NCBI RefSeq assembly: GCF_024055715.1
Contig: NZ_JAMXMV010000018.1
Coordinates: 99,883-163,882, forward strand
Length of the DNA stretch: 64,000 nucleotides
DNA from: Actinoallomurus soli
GTDB taxonomy: Bacteria; Actinomycetota; Actinomycetes; Streptosporangiales; Streptosporangiaceae
Direction of reading: 5' to 3'
The notes under the pieces were generated by a model. The model saw only the letters and a list, made by a program, of their open reading frames with translations. It ran no database searches and had not been told where the DNA came from. A program made the position numbers and the translations under genes. Shown piece after piece: positions 9,634 through 19,276 of this stretch. Position 1 is the stretch's first letter; every line of letters begins with the position of its first letter.

Positions 9634-9762
9634 ATGCCTGACCTCGTGTCGACCGTCCTCGCCAAGGCACTCGTGATGATCGTCGAGGCCCTTGTCACCC
9701 GGCTGGCCCTCTACCTGGTCCGCACCGGGATGTCCGGGCAGCTCCGGGCGGCGGCTGCCTGA
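9634..9762 (+). CDS. Small hydrophobic protein, 42 residues
   Basis: The open frame reads MPDLVSTVLAKALVMIVEAL, then a basic-flanked hydrophobic segment ending VRTGMSGQLRAAAA. It could form one membrane helix or an amphipathic helix. It lies alone between the ATPase gene and the kstR-like gene, with no strong ribosome-binding site. I do not recognise a named family. Codon use is typical of the window, which favours a real gene, but evidence is limited. Confidence 0.45.
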   Translation: MPDLVSTVLAKALVMIVEALVTRLALYLVRTGMSGQLRAAAA

Positions 9763-9789
9763 GCCTGCTCCCGGCCCGCGTCCTCGGCC

Positions 9790-10386
9790 TCAGAAGTCGG
9801 CGAGCAGGCGGGCCGCCGCGATCTCCAGTCGCGCCTGAATCTCCTCGTTCGTGGTGTGGCCGCGGAGCATCTCGATCATCTCCATCACCCACACGCTGCT
9901 GAGCGACCGCAGGAGGACCCGGCTCTCGCCGCCCTCCCCGGCGTCGGCGTCGGTCCCCGGCACCCGGGCCAGCATCCCGGTCATGCGGTTGCCGAAGTCG
10001 GTCTTGACGTCCGACAGCAGCAGTGACCGGATCAGCGCGTCGGCCAGCTCCGGCTCGCGCATCAACCCGCGCGTCGCGCGCATCAGCACCTCGACGGCGC
10101 GCCCGGCCGCGGTCGCCGAGCGCGGCGGGCGGCGCTCCAGGCTGCCCTCGAGGGTGTCCATCTCCTCGCTGACGACCGCGACCACCAGGTCCATCTTGGA
10201 CGGGAAGTACCGGTAGAGCGTGCCGAGGGCCACGCCGGCGCGCTCGGCGACGGTCCTCATCTGCATCGCCTCCACCCCGCCGCGGGAGGCGAGGGCCGCG
10301 GCGGCCTGGACGATGCGCCGGCGGCGCTGGTGCTGGCTGCGGGAGCGGACCCCCGGATGGCTGGCGGCGGTGGACTCTGCCGTCAC
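9790..10386 (-). CDS. kstR: KstR-like TetR repressor of steroid catabolism
   Basis: This 198-residue TetR protein has the helix-turn-helix MQMRTVAERAGVALGTLYRYFPSKMDLVVAVVSEEM (about residues 40-75). That region resembles mycobacterial KstR (KGGYEAVQMRAVADRADVAVGTLYRYFPSK). I chose GTG at 10386 because GAGGAG lies five bases upstream; an upstream extension runs through the operator region. KstR represses cholesterol-catabolic genes and is released by acyl-CoA steroid intermediates. It diverges from fadD17, and the shared intergenic region holds three KstR-like cores, so autoregulation is likely. Confidence 0.88.
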   Translation of the reverse strand: MTAESTAASHPGVRSRSQHQRRRRIVQAAAALASRGGVEAMQMRTVAERAGVALGTLYRYFPSKMDLVVAVVSEEMDTLEGSLERRPPRSATAAGRAVEVLMRATRGLMREPELADALIRSLLLSDVKTDFGNRMTGMLARVPGTDADAGEGGESRVLLRSLSSVWVMEMIEMLRGHTTNEEIQARLEIAAARLLADF

Positions 10387-10456
10387 GACGACTCCTCGGG
10401 CTGTGAGCGCGGTGCCCCGCCCGCGCGTGTCATGGATCAGCGTACCGCCCGGTGAG

Positions 10457-10499
10457 AACACGTTATGCATTGCCGCGGGCGAGGGGGCTGGAACTCGTT
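10457..10499. promoter_or_regulatory. Two KstR-like cores upstream of kstR
   Basis: AACACGTT (10457-10464) and AACTCGTT (10492-10499) both fit the AACnnGTT core. The second also has the upstream T but a G where the consensus has the final A. They lie 70-113 bases upstream of the kstR-like start. Confidence 0.45.
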
Positions 10500-10567
10500 C
10501 GGTCGAGGTAAGCAGAGCCCGACGCGCCCGGAGGGCGGGTGGGGGATCACCGATGGTGGACACATAA

Positions 10568-10581
10568 TAGAATCTGTTCTA
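10568..10581. promoter_or_regulatory. KstR-like operator upstream of fadD17
   Basis: TAGAATCTGTTCTA has perfect TAGAA/TTCTA arms and matches TNNAACNNGTTNNA except for T in place of the C of AAC. It lies 32 bases upstream of the chosen fadD17 GTG, in promoter position. Confidence 0.65.
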
Positions 10582-10613
10582 GTTTTCTTCCGGTGAGCCC
10601 GGGAGGTGACGCG

Positions 10614-12251
10614 GTGTCCGGAACGGTGGCCGACCTGCTCCGGGCGCGGTCCGCCGACGACCGCGTCGGGCTCCGTGCCGCCGGCGACGCCTGGACCTGG
10701 CGCGCGGTCACCGGGGAATGCGCCGGGCGCGCCGGCTGGATGGCCGGGATCGCGGGCCGGAGGGCCGGGTCGCGGCCCCTGCACGTCGGCGTCCTGCTCG
10801 ACAACGTCCCCGAGATGGTCTTCCTGCTCGGCGGCGCGGCCCTGTCCGGCAACGTGATCGTCGCCCTCAACACGACACGCGCCGCCGAGGAACTGGCCGC
10901 CGACGCGACGCGCGCCGACTGCGACCTGCTCGTGACGGAGCCGCGCCACGCCGCCCTCGCGGAGCGGGTCGCCGCCCGCACCGGCCTGCCGGTCACCGGG
11001 CCGGAGCGCGCCGCGCCCCTCGGAGAGCCCGCGCCGGTCGCCCCGGAGACCCTCCTGATGCTGATCTTCACGTCCGGCACGTCGGGACGGCCCCGCGCGG
11101 TGCGGGTCACCCACCGCAAGATCGTCCTCCCCGGCGCGGTGCTGGCCGGCCGGCTGCTGCGGCCCGACGACGTCGTCTACTGCCCGATGCCGCTCTTCCA
11201 CTCCGGCGCGGTCATGGCGGCGTACGCCCCGGCGCTCGCCGTCGGCGCGCAGCTCGTCCTCCGCGCGCGGTTCTCCGCCTCCGGGACGCTGCCCGACGTC
11301 CGCCGGTACGGCTGCACGTACCTGCACTATGTCGGCAAGGCGCTGTCGTACGTCCTGGCGACGCCCGAGCGCGCCGACGACGCGGACAATCCACTGCGCA
11401 TCGCGTTCGGCAACGAGGCCGCGCCGCTGGAGCAGCGGCGGTTCGCCGAGCGGTTCGGCTGCGCGGTCGTCGACGGGTACGGCTCCACCGAGACGGCGAT
11501 CGCCCTCACGCCCGATCCCGCCGGCCCGCCCGGAGCGCTCGGCCGCCTCGGCGACGGGATCGCGATCCTCGATCCGGCCACCGGCCGGGAGTGCCCGCCC
11601 GCGCGGCTGGACGCGGCCGGCCGCGTCCTCAACGGCGAGGAGGCCATCGGCGAGCTCGTGAACACGCGCGGGCCCGGCCTCTTCGACGGCTACTACAACG
11701 AACGCGCCGACGACCGGCTCCGGGACGGCATGTTCTGGAGCGGCGACCTCGCCTACCGGGACGCGGACGGCTTCGTGTTCTTCGCCGGGCGGGACGCCGA
11801 CCGCCTGCGCGTGGACGGCGAGAACTTCGGCGCCGCCCAGGTCGAACGGGTCCTCGGCGAGCTGCCCGGCGTCGCGGCGCTCGCGGTGTACGGCGTGCCG
11901 GACGTCGCGGCGGGGGATCAGGTGATGGTGGCGCTGGTCGGCTCCTTCGACCCCGAGCGGTTCGCCGCGTTCCTGCGCGGGCGCGCCGACCTGAGTCCCA
12001 AGTGGACGCCGCGCTACGTACGGGTCGCCGGCCGGCTGCCGTCCACCGCCTCGAACAAGGTGGTCCGGCGGTCGCTGGCGGCGGACGCCTGGAACACGAC
12101 GGATCCGGTCTGGTGGCGGCCCGGCCGGGAGCTCCGGTACCGCCGCCTGACCGGCGAGGACGCCGAACGGCTGCGCGCCGAGTTCGAGAGCCGGGGCAGA
12201 GCGCACCTGTGGCCCGCCGGGAACGGCCGGGCGGCGGGCAACGTGACCTGA
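10614..12251 (+). CDS. fadD17: FadD17-like acyl-CoA ligase
   Basis: This 545-residue AMP-forming acyl-CoA synthetase activates a carboxylated steroid or fatty-acid side chain. Motifs are MLIFTSGTSGRPRAVRVTHRK (P-loop), VVDGYGSTETAIAL, SGDLAYRDADGFVFFAGR and the late Lys region SNKVVRRSLAADAW. Segments such as DVRRYGCTYLHYVGKALSYVLATPE are nearly those of Mycobacterium FadD17. GTG at 10614 is supported by GGGAGGTGA seven bases upstream. It is the first gene of a five-gene steroid operon and starts just downstream of a KstR-like box. Confidence 0.9.
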   Translation: MSGTVADLLRARSADDRVGLRAAGDAWTWRAVTGECAGRAGWMAGIAGRRAGSRPLHVGVLLDNVPEMVFLLGGAALSGNVIVALNTTRAAEELAADATRADCDLLVTEPRHAALAERVAARTGLPVTGPERAAPLGEPAPVAPETLLMLIFTSGTSGRPRAVRVTHRKIVLPGAVLAGRLLRPDDVVYCPMPLFHSGAVMAAYAPALAVGAQLVLRARFSASGTLPDVRRYGCTYLHYVGKALSYVLATPERADDADNPLRIAFGNEAAPLEQRRFAERFGCAVVDGYGSTETAIALTPDPAGPPGALGRLGDGIAILDPATGRECPPARLDAAGRVLNGEEAIGELVNTRGPGLFDGYYNERADDRLRDGMFWSGDLAYRDADGFVFFAGRDADRLRVDGENFGAAQVERVLGELPGVAALAVYGVPDVAAGDQVMVALVGSFDPERFAAFLRGRADLSPKWTPRYVRVAGRLPSTASNKVVRRSLAADAWNTTDPVWWRPGRELRYRRLTGEDAERLRAEFESRGRAHLWPAGNGRAAGNVT

Positions 12252-12260
12252 GGAGGGGCC

Positions 12261-13441
12261 ATGGACTTCGACCTGGACGAGAGCGCCCGTGAGCTGCAGG
12301 ACCTGGCGGCCGGCCTGCTCGGCCGCGAGGCGACGACGGAACGCCTGGAGGCCCACGAGAGGTCCGGCGCGCCGTACGACGCCGCGCTGTGGGGGGCGAT
12401 GGCGCAGGCCGGCCTGCTCGGCGCCTGCCTGCCCGAGGAGGTCGGCGGCGCCGGGCTGGGGGCGGTCGAACTCGCCGTCATCCTGCGCCAGGTCGGCGCG
12501 CACGTGGCCCCGGTCCCCGCGTACGGCTCCCTCGTCGCGGCGGCGACCGTGGCCGCGCACGGCACGGAGGAGCAGCGCGGACGCCTCGCCGACCTCGCCG
12601 CCGGCGGATCGGTCCTCAGCGTGGCGGTCCGCGAGCCGGGCTCCGGCCTGGCCACGGCCGCCGGCCGCGAGCCGGGGACAAGCCCGGCCACGACGGGGCC
12701 GCGCGAGCCGGGTCGCGGCCCGGCCACGGCGACGCCGCACCGGCCGGGGACCGGCCCTGCGACGACGGCGCGCCGCGACGGGGACGCGTACGTCCTCGAC
12801 GGGGTCAAGACCTTCGTCCCGTACGCCGAGCAGGCCGACGTCATCCTCGTTCCCGCGTGGCTCGGCGAGGAGACCGGCGTCTTCCTGGTGGAGCCGGGCG
12901 CGGTGGCGCTCGCCCCGCAGCCGTCGGCCACCGGAGAGCCGCTGTGGCGGATCGGCCTGCAGGGCGTACGGGTCGGCGCGGACGCCCTGCTCGGCGGCGG
13001 CGCGCACCGGACCCTCACCGAGCACGCCACCGCGGGTGCGGTCGCCATCGTGTCCGGGGCGCTCGACCGGGCCCTCGCGCTGACCACCGAGCACGTCAAG
13101 ACCCGTGAGCAGTTCGAGCGGCCGCTCGCGGAGTTCCAGGCCGTCACGATGCAGATCGGCGACGTCTACATCGCCAAGCGGGCACTCGACGTGGCGGTCT
13201 GGGCGGGCGTGTGGCGGCTCGCCGAGGGTCTCGACGACGCCGCCGAGGTGCTCGCCGTCGCCGCGTACAACGCGTGCGACCCCGCGTTGCGGGCCTTCTA
13301 CACCTGCCAGCACCTGCACGGCGGGCTCGGCCTGGACGTCACCTACCCGCTGCACCGGTACTTCGCCTGGGCCAAGCACCACGCGGAACTGCTGGGTGGC
13401 GCCGAGGCGCAGTTGGACGCGATTGGAGCTCTGGTGGCCTG

Positions 13442-13442
<1 letters not shown>
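12261..13442 (+). CDS. fadE28: FadE28-like acyl-CoA dehydrogenase subunit (ChsE1-type)
   Basis: This 393-residue acyl-CoA dehydrogenase-fold protein probably forms the alpha-beta heteromer with the next gene. In mycobacteria, FadE28-FadE29 (ChsE1-ChsE2) dehydrogenate the shortened steroid side-chain CoA ester. The C-terminal domain has KTREQFERPLAEFQAVTMQIGDVYIAKRALD and QHLHGGLGLDVTYPLHRYFAWAKHH. It is about 50 residues longer than Mycobacterium FadE28, and most of the excess is a four-unit repeat at residues 124-171. ATG 12261 follows GAGGAGGGG. Confidence 0.87.
12630..12773 (+). repeat. 36-bp coding minisatellite inside fadE28
   Basis: Four 36-bp units (12630, 12666, 12702 and 12738) encode 12-residue repeats of the form REPGxxPATxxx; the last unit begins HRPG. 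They lie in the middle beta-domain, just before ARRDGDAYVLDG, and lengthen a surface loop. The reading frame is preserved. Confidence 0.85.
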
Positions 13443-14614
<1,172 letters not shown>

Positions 14615-14647
14615 CCGCCGCGAGCCACCGCGAAGGAGACAGACACC

Positions 14648-15949
14648 TTGCACGATCGGCTGATGGCCCTCGCGGAGGAGCTGGCCGCCCTGGGAGAGCG
14701 GTCCGCCGCTCCCTGCCCGGACCCGGTGAACGCCCCGATGATCCGCAACTGGGCCCAGGCGCTCGGCGACCGCGACACCCGGTGGACCGGGACGGCGCCG
14801 CCCGCGATGATCCAGGTCTGGTCGATGCCCGGGCTGAGCACGGACAAGCCCGGCTCGGTCGCCGACCGGGTCCTGGCCCTGCTGAACGAGTCCGGCTTCA
14901 CCGGCGTGGTCGCCACCAACTGCGAGCAGACCTACGACCGGTACCTGCGGCACGGCGAGGAGCTGCGCTCGACGATGCGCTTCGGCGGCGTCACGGGGCC
15001 CAAGCGCACCGGCCTGGGCGAGGGCTACTTCGTCACCTGGCACCAGACCTGGTACTCCGGGGACGAGCGCGTCGCCGAGATGATGTTCCGGGTGCTGAAG
15101 TTCCGCCCCCGCGCGGCGGGCGGCCGGACGGCGAAGGGCCGCCGGCCCCGGCCGGCCATCGGCCCGGACACCCGGTTCTTCTGGGACGGCGTACGGGACG
15201 GGGAACTGCGCGTCCAGCGCTGCGCCGAGTGCGGGCGGCTGCGCCATCCACCCGGCCCGATGTGCCCGGACTGCCACGCGACCAAGCGCGAGCACGTCAC
15301 CGTGAGCGGGCGTGGCACGCTCCACAGCTACGTCGTCCACCACCATCCGCCGGTCCCGGGCTTCGACCCGCCGTTCGTGGTCGCGCTCGTCGACCTGGAG
15401 GAGGGCGTGCGCATGGTCGGCGACCTCCTCGACTGCCCGCCCGACCGCGTACGGATCGGCATGCCGGTCGAGCTCGTCTTCCAGAAGATCGACGACGACC
15501 TCACCCTGCCCCAGTGGCGCCCGTCCGGCTCCGCGCCGCAGCCGGGCACACGGGAGCCGGCCGCGCCGGAGGCGCGCGACGCGGAGGCGGCGGCGGGCCC
15601 GGCGGCGTTGAGCATCGAGCTGACGCCGACGTTCGTGATCGCCACCGCCCTCGCGACGCGCGACTTCACACCGGTGCACCATGACACCGCGCTGGCACGG
15701 GCGCAGGGGTCGAAGGACATCTTCCTGAACATCCTCACCACGATGGGCCTCGTCCAGCGCTACGTCCTCGAACACCTCCCCGGCGCCGTCCTGGAGGGCA
15801 TCTCCGTACGCCTCGGCGTGCCCGCGTACGCCGGGGACACGCTGACCCTGACCGGCCGCGTCGTCGACGACCGCACGGTGGAGGTGCGCGGCGCCGTGAG
15901 CCTCGGCGACCACGCCATCGCCACCGTACGACTCAAGGGGGGATCATGA
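14648..15949 (+). CDS. Fused ChsH2-ChsH1 steroid enoyl-CoA hydratase with DUF35
   Basis: This 433-residue protein joins what are two genes in mycobacteria. Residues 1-150 form a MaoC-like hot-dog domain. Residues 165-295 form a DUF35 domain with a zinc ribbon (Cys192, Cys195, Cys206, Cys209) and OB fold. After an Ala/Pro/Glu-rich linker (about 295-318), a second MaoC domain carries the catalytic Asp339 and His344 (RDFTPVHHD). ChsH1-ChsH2 hydrates the 17-ene side-chain CoA ester, and DUF35 partners the Ltp2 aldolase. TTG 14648 follows AAGGAG; ATG 14663 is an alternative start. Confidence 0.88.
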   Translation: MHDRLMALAEELAALGERSAAPCPDPVNAPMIRNWAQALGDRDTRWTGTAPPAMIQVWSMPGLSTDKPGSVADRVLALLNESGFTGVVATNCEQTYDRYLRHGEELRSTMRFGGVTGPKRTGLGEGYFVTWHQTWYSGDERVAEMMFRVLKFRPRAAGGRTAKGRRPRPAIGPDTRFFWDGVRDGELRVQRCAECGRLRHPPGPMCPDCHATKREHVTVSGRGTLHSYVVHHHPPVPGFDPPFVVALVDLEEGVRMVGDLLDCPPDRVRIGMPVELVFQKIDDDLTLPQWRPSGSAPQPGTREPAAPEARDAEAAAGPAALSIELTPTFVIATALATRDFTPVHHDTALARAQGSKDIFLNILTTMGLVQRYVLEHLPGAVLEGISVRLGVPAYAGDTLTLTGRVVDDRTVEVRGAVSLGDHAIATVRLKGGS

Positions 15950-17115
15950 GCATCTCCGGGACGGCGGCGATCGCCGGGATCGGGGCGACCGGGTTCTCCA
16001 AGGAGTCGGGCCGCTCGGAGCTTCAGCTCGCCGCCGAGGCGTGCATCGACGCGATCAAGGACGCCGGGCTGACGCCGGGCGACGTCGACGGCCTGGTGAC
16101 CTTCACGGCGGACGTCAACACCGAGATCGCGGTGGCGCGGGAGCTCGGCATCCCGGGCCTGTCCTTCTTCTCCCGCGTGGACTACGGCGGCGGCGCGGCC
16201 TGCGGAACGGTCGCGCACGCGGCGATGGCGGTCGCGACCGGGCTGGCGGAGACGGTCGTGTGCTACCGGGCGTTCAACGAGCGCTCAGGGCGCCGCTTCG
16301 GCCAGGCGGCGGCCCGCTCCGAGCACGCCGTCGGCGCGGCGGACCTGGAGTTCTCCTGGCACCTGCCGTACGGCTTCGCGACCCCGGCCGCCTGGGTCGC
16401 GATGTACGCCCGGCGCTACATGCACGAGTACGGAGCGACCAGCGAGGACTTCGGGCGGGTGGCCGTGGCGATGCGCCGCCACGCGGCGACCAACCCGAAG
16501 GCGTGGTTCCACGAGCGGCCGATCACCCTGGAGGAGCACCAGGCCAGCCGGTGGGTCGTCGAGCCGCTGCACCTGCTCGACTGCTGCCAGGAGTCCGACG
16601 GCGGCGTCGCGATCGTCGTGACCGGCGCGGAGCGCGCCCGCGACCTGCCCCATCCGCCCGCGGTGATCAGGGCGGCGGCGCAGGGCTCGGGGCCCGGCCA
16701 GATGATGATGTTCTCCTACTACGAGGACGACCTGACGACGCTTCCGGCGATGGGCCGCGTGGGGGAGACGCTCTGGCGGCAGGCGGGGCTGAGGCCCGCC
16801 GACGTGCAGGCGGCGATCCTGTACGACCACTTCACGCCGTTCGTGCTGGTGCAGCTGGAGGAGCTCGGCTTCTGCGGGCGCGGCGAGGCGAAGGACTTCG
16901 TCGCGGACGGCGGCATCGAGCTCGACGGCCGCCTCCCGGTCAACCCGAACGGCGGCCAGCTCGGCGAGGCGTACATCCACGGCATGAACGGCATCGCCGA
17001 GGCCGTCCGCCAGCTCCGCGGCACCTCCGTCAACCAGGTCCCCGGCGTCGAGAACGTCCTCGTGACCGCCGGCACCGGCGTCCCCACCAGCGGCCTCATC
17101 CTCACCCGCCCCTGA
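15946..17115 (+). CDS. ltp2: Ltp2-type retro-aldolase (thiolase-like lipid-transfer protein)
   Basis: This 389-residue thiolase-fold protein lacks the usual thiolase nucleophile pattern and resembles Ltp2. Motifs include GIGATGFSKESGRSELQLAAEAC, DYGGGAACGTVAHAAMAVATG, YARRYMHEYGA and LPVNPNGGQLGEAYIHGMNG. Ltp2 with the DUF35 domain of ChsH2 cleaves the hydroxylated side-chain CoA ester, releasing propionyl-CoA and a 17-keto steroid. The ATG overlaps the hydratase stop by four bases, so the physical partners are co-translated. It ends the steroid operon. Confidence 0.92.
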   Translation: MSISGTAAIAGIGATGFSKESGRSELQLAAEACIDAIKDAGLTPGDVDGLVTFTADVNTEIAVARELGIPGLSFFSRVDYGGGAACGTVAHAAMAVATGLAETVVCYRAFNERSGRRFGQAAARSEHAVGAADLEFSWHLPYGFATPAAWVAMYARRYMHEYGATSEDFGRVAVAMRRHAATNPKAWFHERPITLEEHQASRWVVEPLHLLDCCQESDGGVAIVVTGAERARDLPHPPAVIRAAAQGSGPGQMMMFSYYEDDLTTLPAMGRVGETLWRQAGLRPADVQAAILYDHFTPFVLVQLEELGFCGRGEAKDFVADGGIELDGRLPVNPNGGQLGEAYIHGMNGIAEAVRQLRGTSVNQVPGVENVLVTAGTGVPTSGLILTRP

Positions 17116-17438
17116 CCCCTCCGGCGGCGGCGCTTCCCCGATGACCGTGTCCGTCGACGCGTCGACAGGGCGCGGGCGGCATCGCATTCTGGAGGTATGA
17201 GTGACGATCGGGATCGCGGGGCCGACACGGCCCCGAAGCGGTGGCACACTCTCCCGTCACCCGTGGATCTCCGGGACACGGTCGCGGTCCAGGAGACGAG
17301 TTGTCGCCGGGGCATGGAGTCGTCACCGGCGCTGTCCCGCCAGCAGGGATTTGTTCCTGCTGGGGTTACAGCGTCGAATCACTCAGGGCAGCCCGGAGGG
17401 TTCGCCGGGCTGCCACCGGACCCGGCGAACGTGTGCGG
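17116..17438. terminator. Intergenic region with two hairpins closing the steroid operon
   Basis: The region between convergent ltp2 and the esterase gene carries two strong stem-loops. CCAGCAGG/CCTGCTGG (17340-17363) has an 8-bp stem and 8-base loop. GGCAGCCCGG/CCGGGCTGCC (17387-17414) has a 10-bp stem and 8-base loop. Neither has a U-tract, as is usual in high-GC actinomycetes. GTCGACGCGTCGAC at 17153 is a further palindrome of unknown role. Confidence 0.65.
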
Positions 17439-18581
17439 TCACCGCACGAGGCACTCGCGCAGGGCGTTGATCAGGCGGGTGGCGCGGGCGTCACCGTGGC
17501 CGACCATGCGGTTGGCGACGTAGGCGAATCCCACGCCGTACTCGTCGTCGCCGAAGGCGAACTGGCCGCCGGCCCCGTCGTTGCCGAAGCTGCGCGGCCC
17601 CGGCATCGGCCGGAACGACGAGTCGAGCAGGAAGCCCGAGCCCCAGCGCGCCCCGGCGTCGAAGCCCAGCCACCCCTTGCCCGAGGACACCTCCCGGACC
17701 GCGTCCGTCACGGTGTCCGGGGTGAGCAGCCGCTCGCGGCCCTCGATCCCGGTGACCGCCGCCGCGTACAGCCCGGCGAGCCCGCTCGCCGACGCGGTGG
17801 CGCCCGCGCCGGGCAGCTCCATTCTGAGCAGGGCCGGGTCGTTCCAGCCGTGCGGCTCATCCAGGCCGGGGAAGACCAGGGCGCCGTTCATCGTCACGAT
17901 GCGAGTGAGCAGGTGCTCGGGCCCCGGCATCGCAGGCCGTCCCCCGGCCTCGACGAGCCGGGCCCGGCCGTCCATCTCCCGATCCGGCAGGCCGAGCCAG
18001 GCGCGCAGCCCCAACGGGTCGCCCACGGCCTCCCGGAAGTAGGCGCCCGGTGTCAGCCCGGTGACGCGCCGGATCACCTCGCCGAGGAGGAAGCCGAAGA
18101 CGTGGCCGTGGTACTCGTACGCCGTGCCAGGCTCCCACAGCGGCTTCTGCTCCTCGATGGCGCGGATCACCGGCGTCCAGGCGGCGATCTCCGTGAACGA
18201 GAGCACCTCGTCGAGGACGGGGACTCCCGCACGATGCCCGAGCACCATGCGGGAGGTGATCGCCTCCTTGCCGTTCCGCGCGAACTCGGGCCAGTACCGG
18301 CCGACGGGCGCGTCCAGGTCGAGCCGTCCCTCCTGTGCGAGGAGGTGTACGCACACGCTCACGATGCCCTTGGCGCAGGAGAACACCGGCACCACGGTGT
18401 CCTGCTCCCATGGCCGGCCGGTCCGCTCGTCCGCGACCCCGCCCCAGAGGTCGACGACCTTACGCCCGCCGGCGTACACGGCGACCGCCGCGCCCAGCTC
18501 GGGGAAGTCCGCGAAGTTACCCGCGAAGGCGTCGGCGACCGCGCCGAACCGCTCGTCGGCCCATCCGTGATACCGCTCCAC
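17439..18581 (-). CDS. Serine hydrolase, class C beta-lactamase/esterase family (EstB/LipL-like)
   Basis: This 380-residue protein has the SxxK nucleophile pair Ser68 and Lys71 (PVFSCAKGIVS) and a Tyr motif near residue 155 (GTAYEYHGHVFGFLLGEVI). The C-terminal region contains FGNDGAGGQFAFGDDEYGVGFAYVANRMVG. Family VIII esterases and actinobacterial LipL/LipD-type proteins look like this; true beta-lactamase activity is unlikely. No signal peptide is evident. It lies 71 bases downstream of a co-directional TetR gene and is probably under its control. Confidence 0.87.
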   Translation of the reverse strand: MERYHGWADERFGAVADAFAGNFADFPELGAAVAVYAGGRKVVDLWGGVADERTGRPWEQDTVVPVFSCAKGIVSVCVHLLAQEGRLDLDAPVGRYWPEFARNGKEAITSRMVLGHRAGVPVLDEVLSFTEIAAWTPVIRAIEEQKPLWEPGTAYEYHGHVFGFLLGEVIRRVTGLTPGAYFREAVGDPLGLRAWLGLPDREMDGRARLVEAGGRPAMPGPEHLLTRIVTMNGALVFPGLDEPHGWNDPALLRMELPGAGATASASGLAGLYAAAVTGIEGRERLLTPDTVTDAVREVSSGKGWLGFDAGARWGSGFLLDSSFRPMPGPRSFGNDGAGGQFAFGDDEYGVGFAYVANRMVGHGDARATRLINALRECLVR

Positions 18582-18652
18582 TGTCTCCGTCCTTCATGGT
18601 CATCCGCCCCGGGAACGCCCAGGCGGGTCTTCGTTCGTCAGCCACTGCGGGT

Positions 18653-19222
18653 TCAGTGCGACGGCCAGTTCTCCAGGAGGACGTGCAGCGCGTCGAGCGA
18701 GCGCGACCAGGAGTCCTCGACCTCCCGCGGGTGGGCGAAACCACCGCTGAGCTCAAGGTGGATGTAGCCGTGGAAGGCGGCGCGCAGCAGGCGGCCGGCG
18801 TCGGTCAGGTCCGGCTCGGTCAGGCCGTAGGCCCGGAGCATGCCGTAGGTCAGCTCGATGCTCCGGCGCAGGGCGACGGAGTCGGCGACCTCCTCCGGGT
18901 CGAACCGCATCTGGGTCGCGGCGTACCGGCCGGGGTGTTCCAGCGCGAACCGCCGATAGGCGTTGGCGAACGCGACCAGCGCGTCCCTGCCCGCCCGGCC
19001 CGCCACCTCGGCGGCGATGCGTTCGGTCATCTCCTCCCCGCCGAGCAGGGCGATCCGGACCCGCAGCTCCCGCAGGTTCTTGACGTGCGAGTAGAGACTG
19101 GCGTCCTTCACCCCGAAGCGCCGCGCCAGCGCGGAGATGGTGACCTGGTCGAGCCCGACCTCGTCCGCCATCTCCGCGGCGGCCTCCGTCACCTTCGCCG
19201 CACTGAGACCGGCCCGGACCAT
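18653..19222 (-). CDS. TetR-family repressor (WHG-type C-terminal domain)
   Basis: This 189-residue protein has a TetR helix-turn-helix at about residues 25-55 (VTISALARRFGVKDASLYSHVKNLRELRVRIALLGGEEM). The C-terminal domain contains FANAYRRFALEHPGRYAAT and LRAAFHGYIHLELSGGF, typical of the TetR_C_33/WHG type. ATG 19222 is preceded by GGGAGGT. Two CCTAG...CTAGG operators lie directly upstream. It probably represses itself and the downstream esterase; the ligand is unknown. Confidence 0.88.
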   Translation of the reverse strand: MVRAGLSAAKVTEAAAEMADEVGLDQVTISALARRFGVKDASLYSHVKNLRELRVRIALLGGEEMTERIAAEVAGRAGRDALVAFANAYRRFALEHPGRYAATQMRFDPEEVADSVALRRSIELTYGMLRAYGLTEPDLTDAGRLLRAAFHGYIHLELSGGFAHPREVEDSWSRSLDALHVLLENWPSH

Positions 19223-19240
19223 GCGCCACCTCCCACCGTT

Positions 19241-19276
19241 CCTAGACTCTCTAGGTAGAACCCTAGTGCCACTAGG
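19241..19276. promoter_or_regulatory. Paired TetR operators
   Basis: CCTAGACTCTCTAGG (19241-19255) and CCTAGTGCCACTAGG (19262-19276) are two 15-bp palindromes sharing CCTAG/CTAGG arms. Their centres are 21 bp apart, two helical turns, so two dimers could bind on the same DNA face. They lie 19-54 bases upstream of the TetR start. Confidence 0.78.

Noticed and set aside
10437..13382. A 981-residue minus-strand frame opposite fadD17 and fadE28
   Set aside because: It is a shadow of two well-supported genes, with no motifs and skewed composition.
17153..17166. GTCGACGCGTCGAC palindrome as an attachment or operator site
   Set aside because: It is composed of overlapping GC-rich palindromes expected by chance in this base composition and has no gene-proximal position.
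17197..17523. A 108-residue rightward frame after ltp2
   Set aside because: GGAGGT lies directly against its ATG, too close, and the frame runs through two hairpins into the antisense of the esterase gene.
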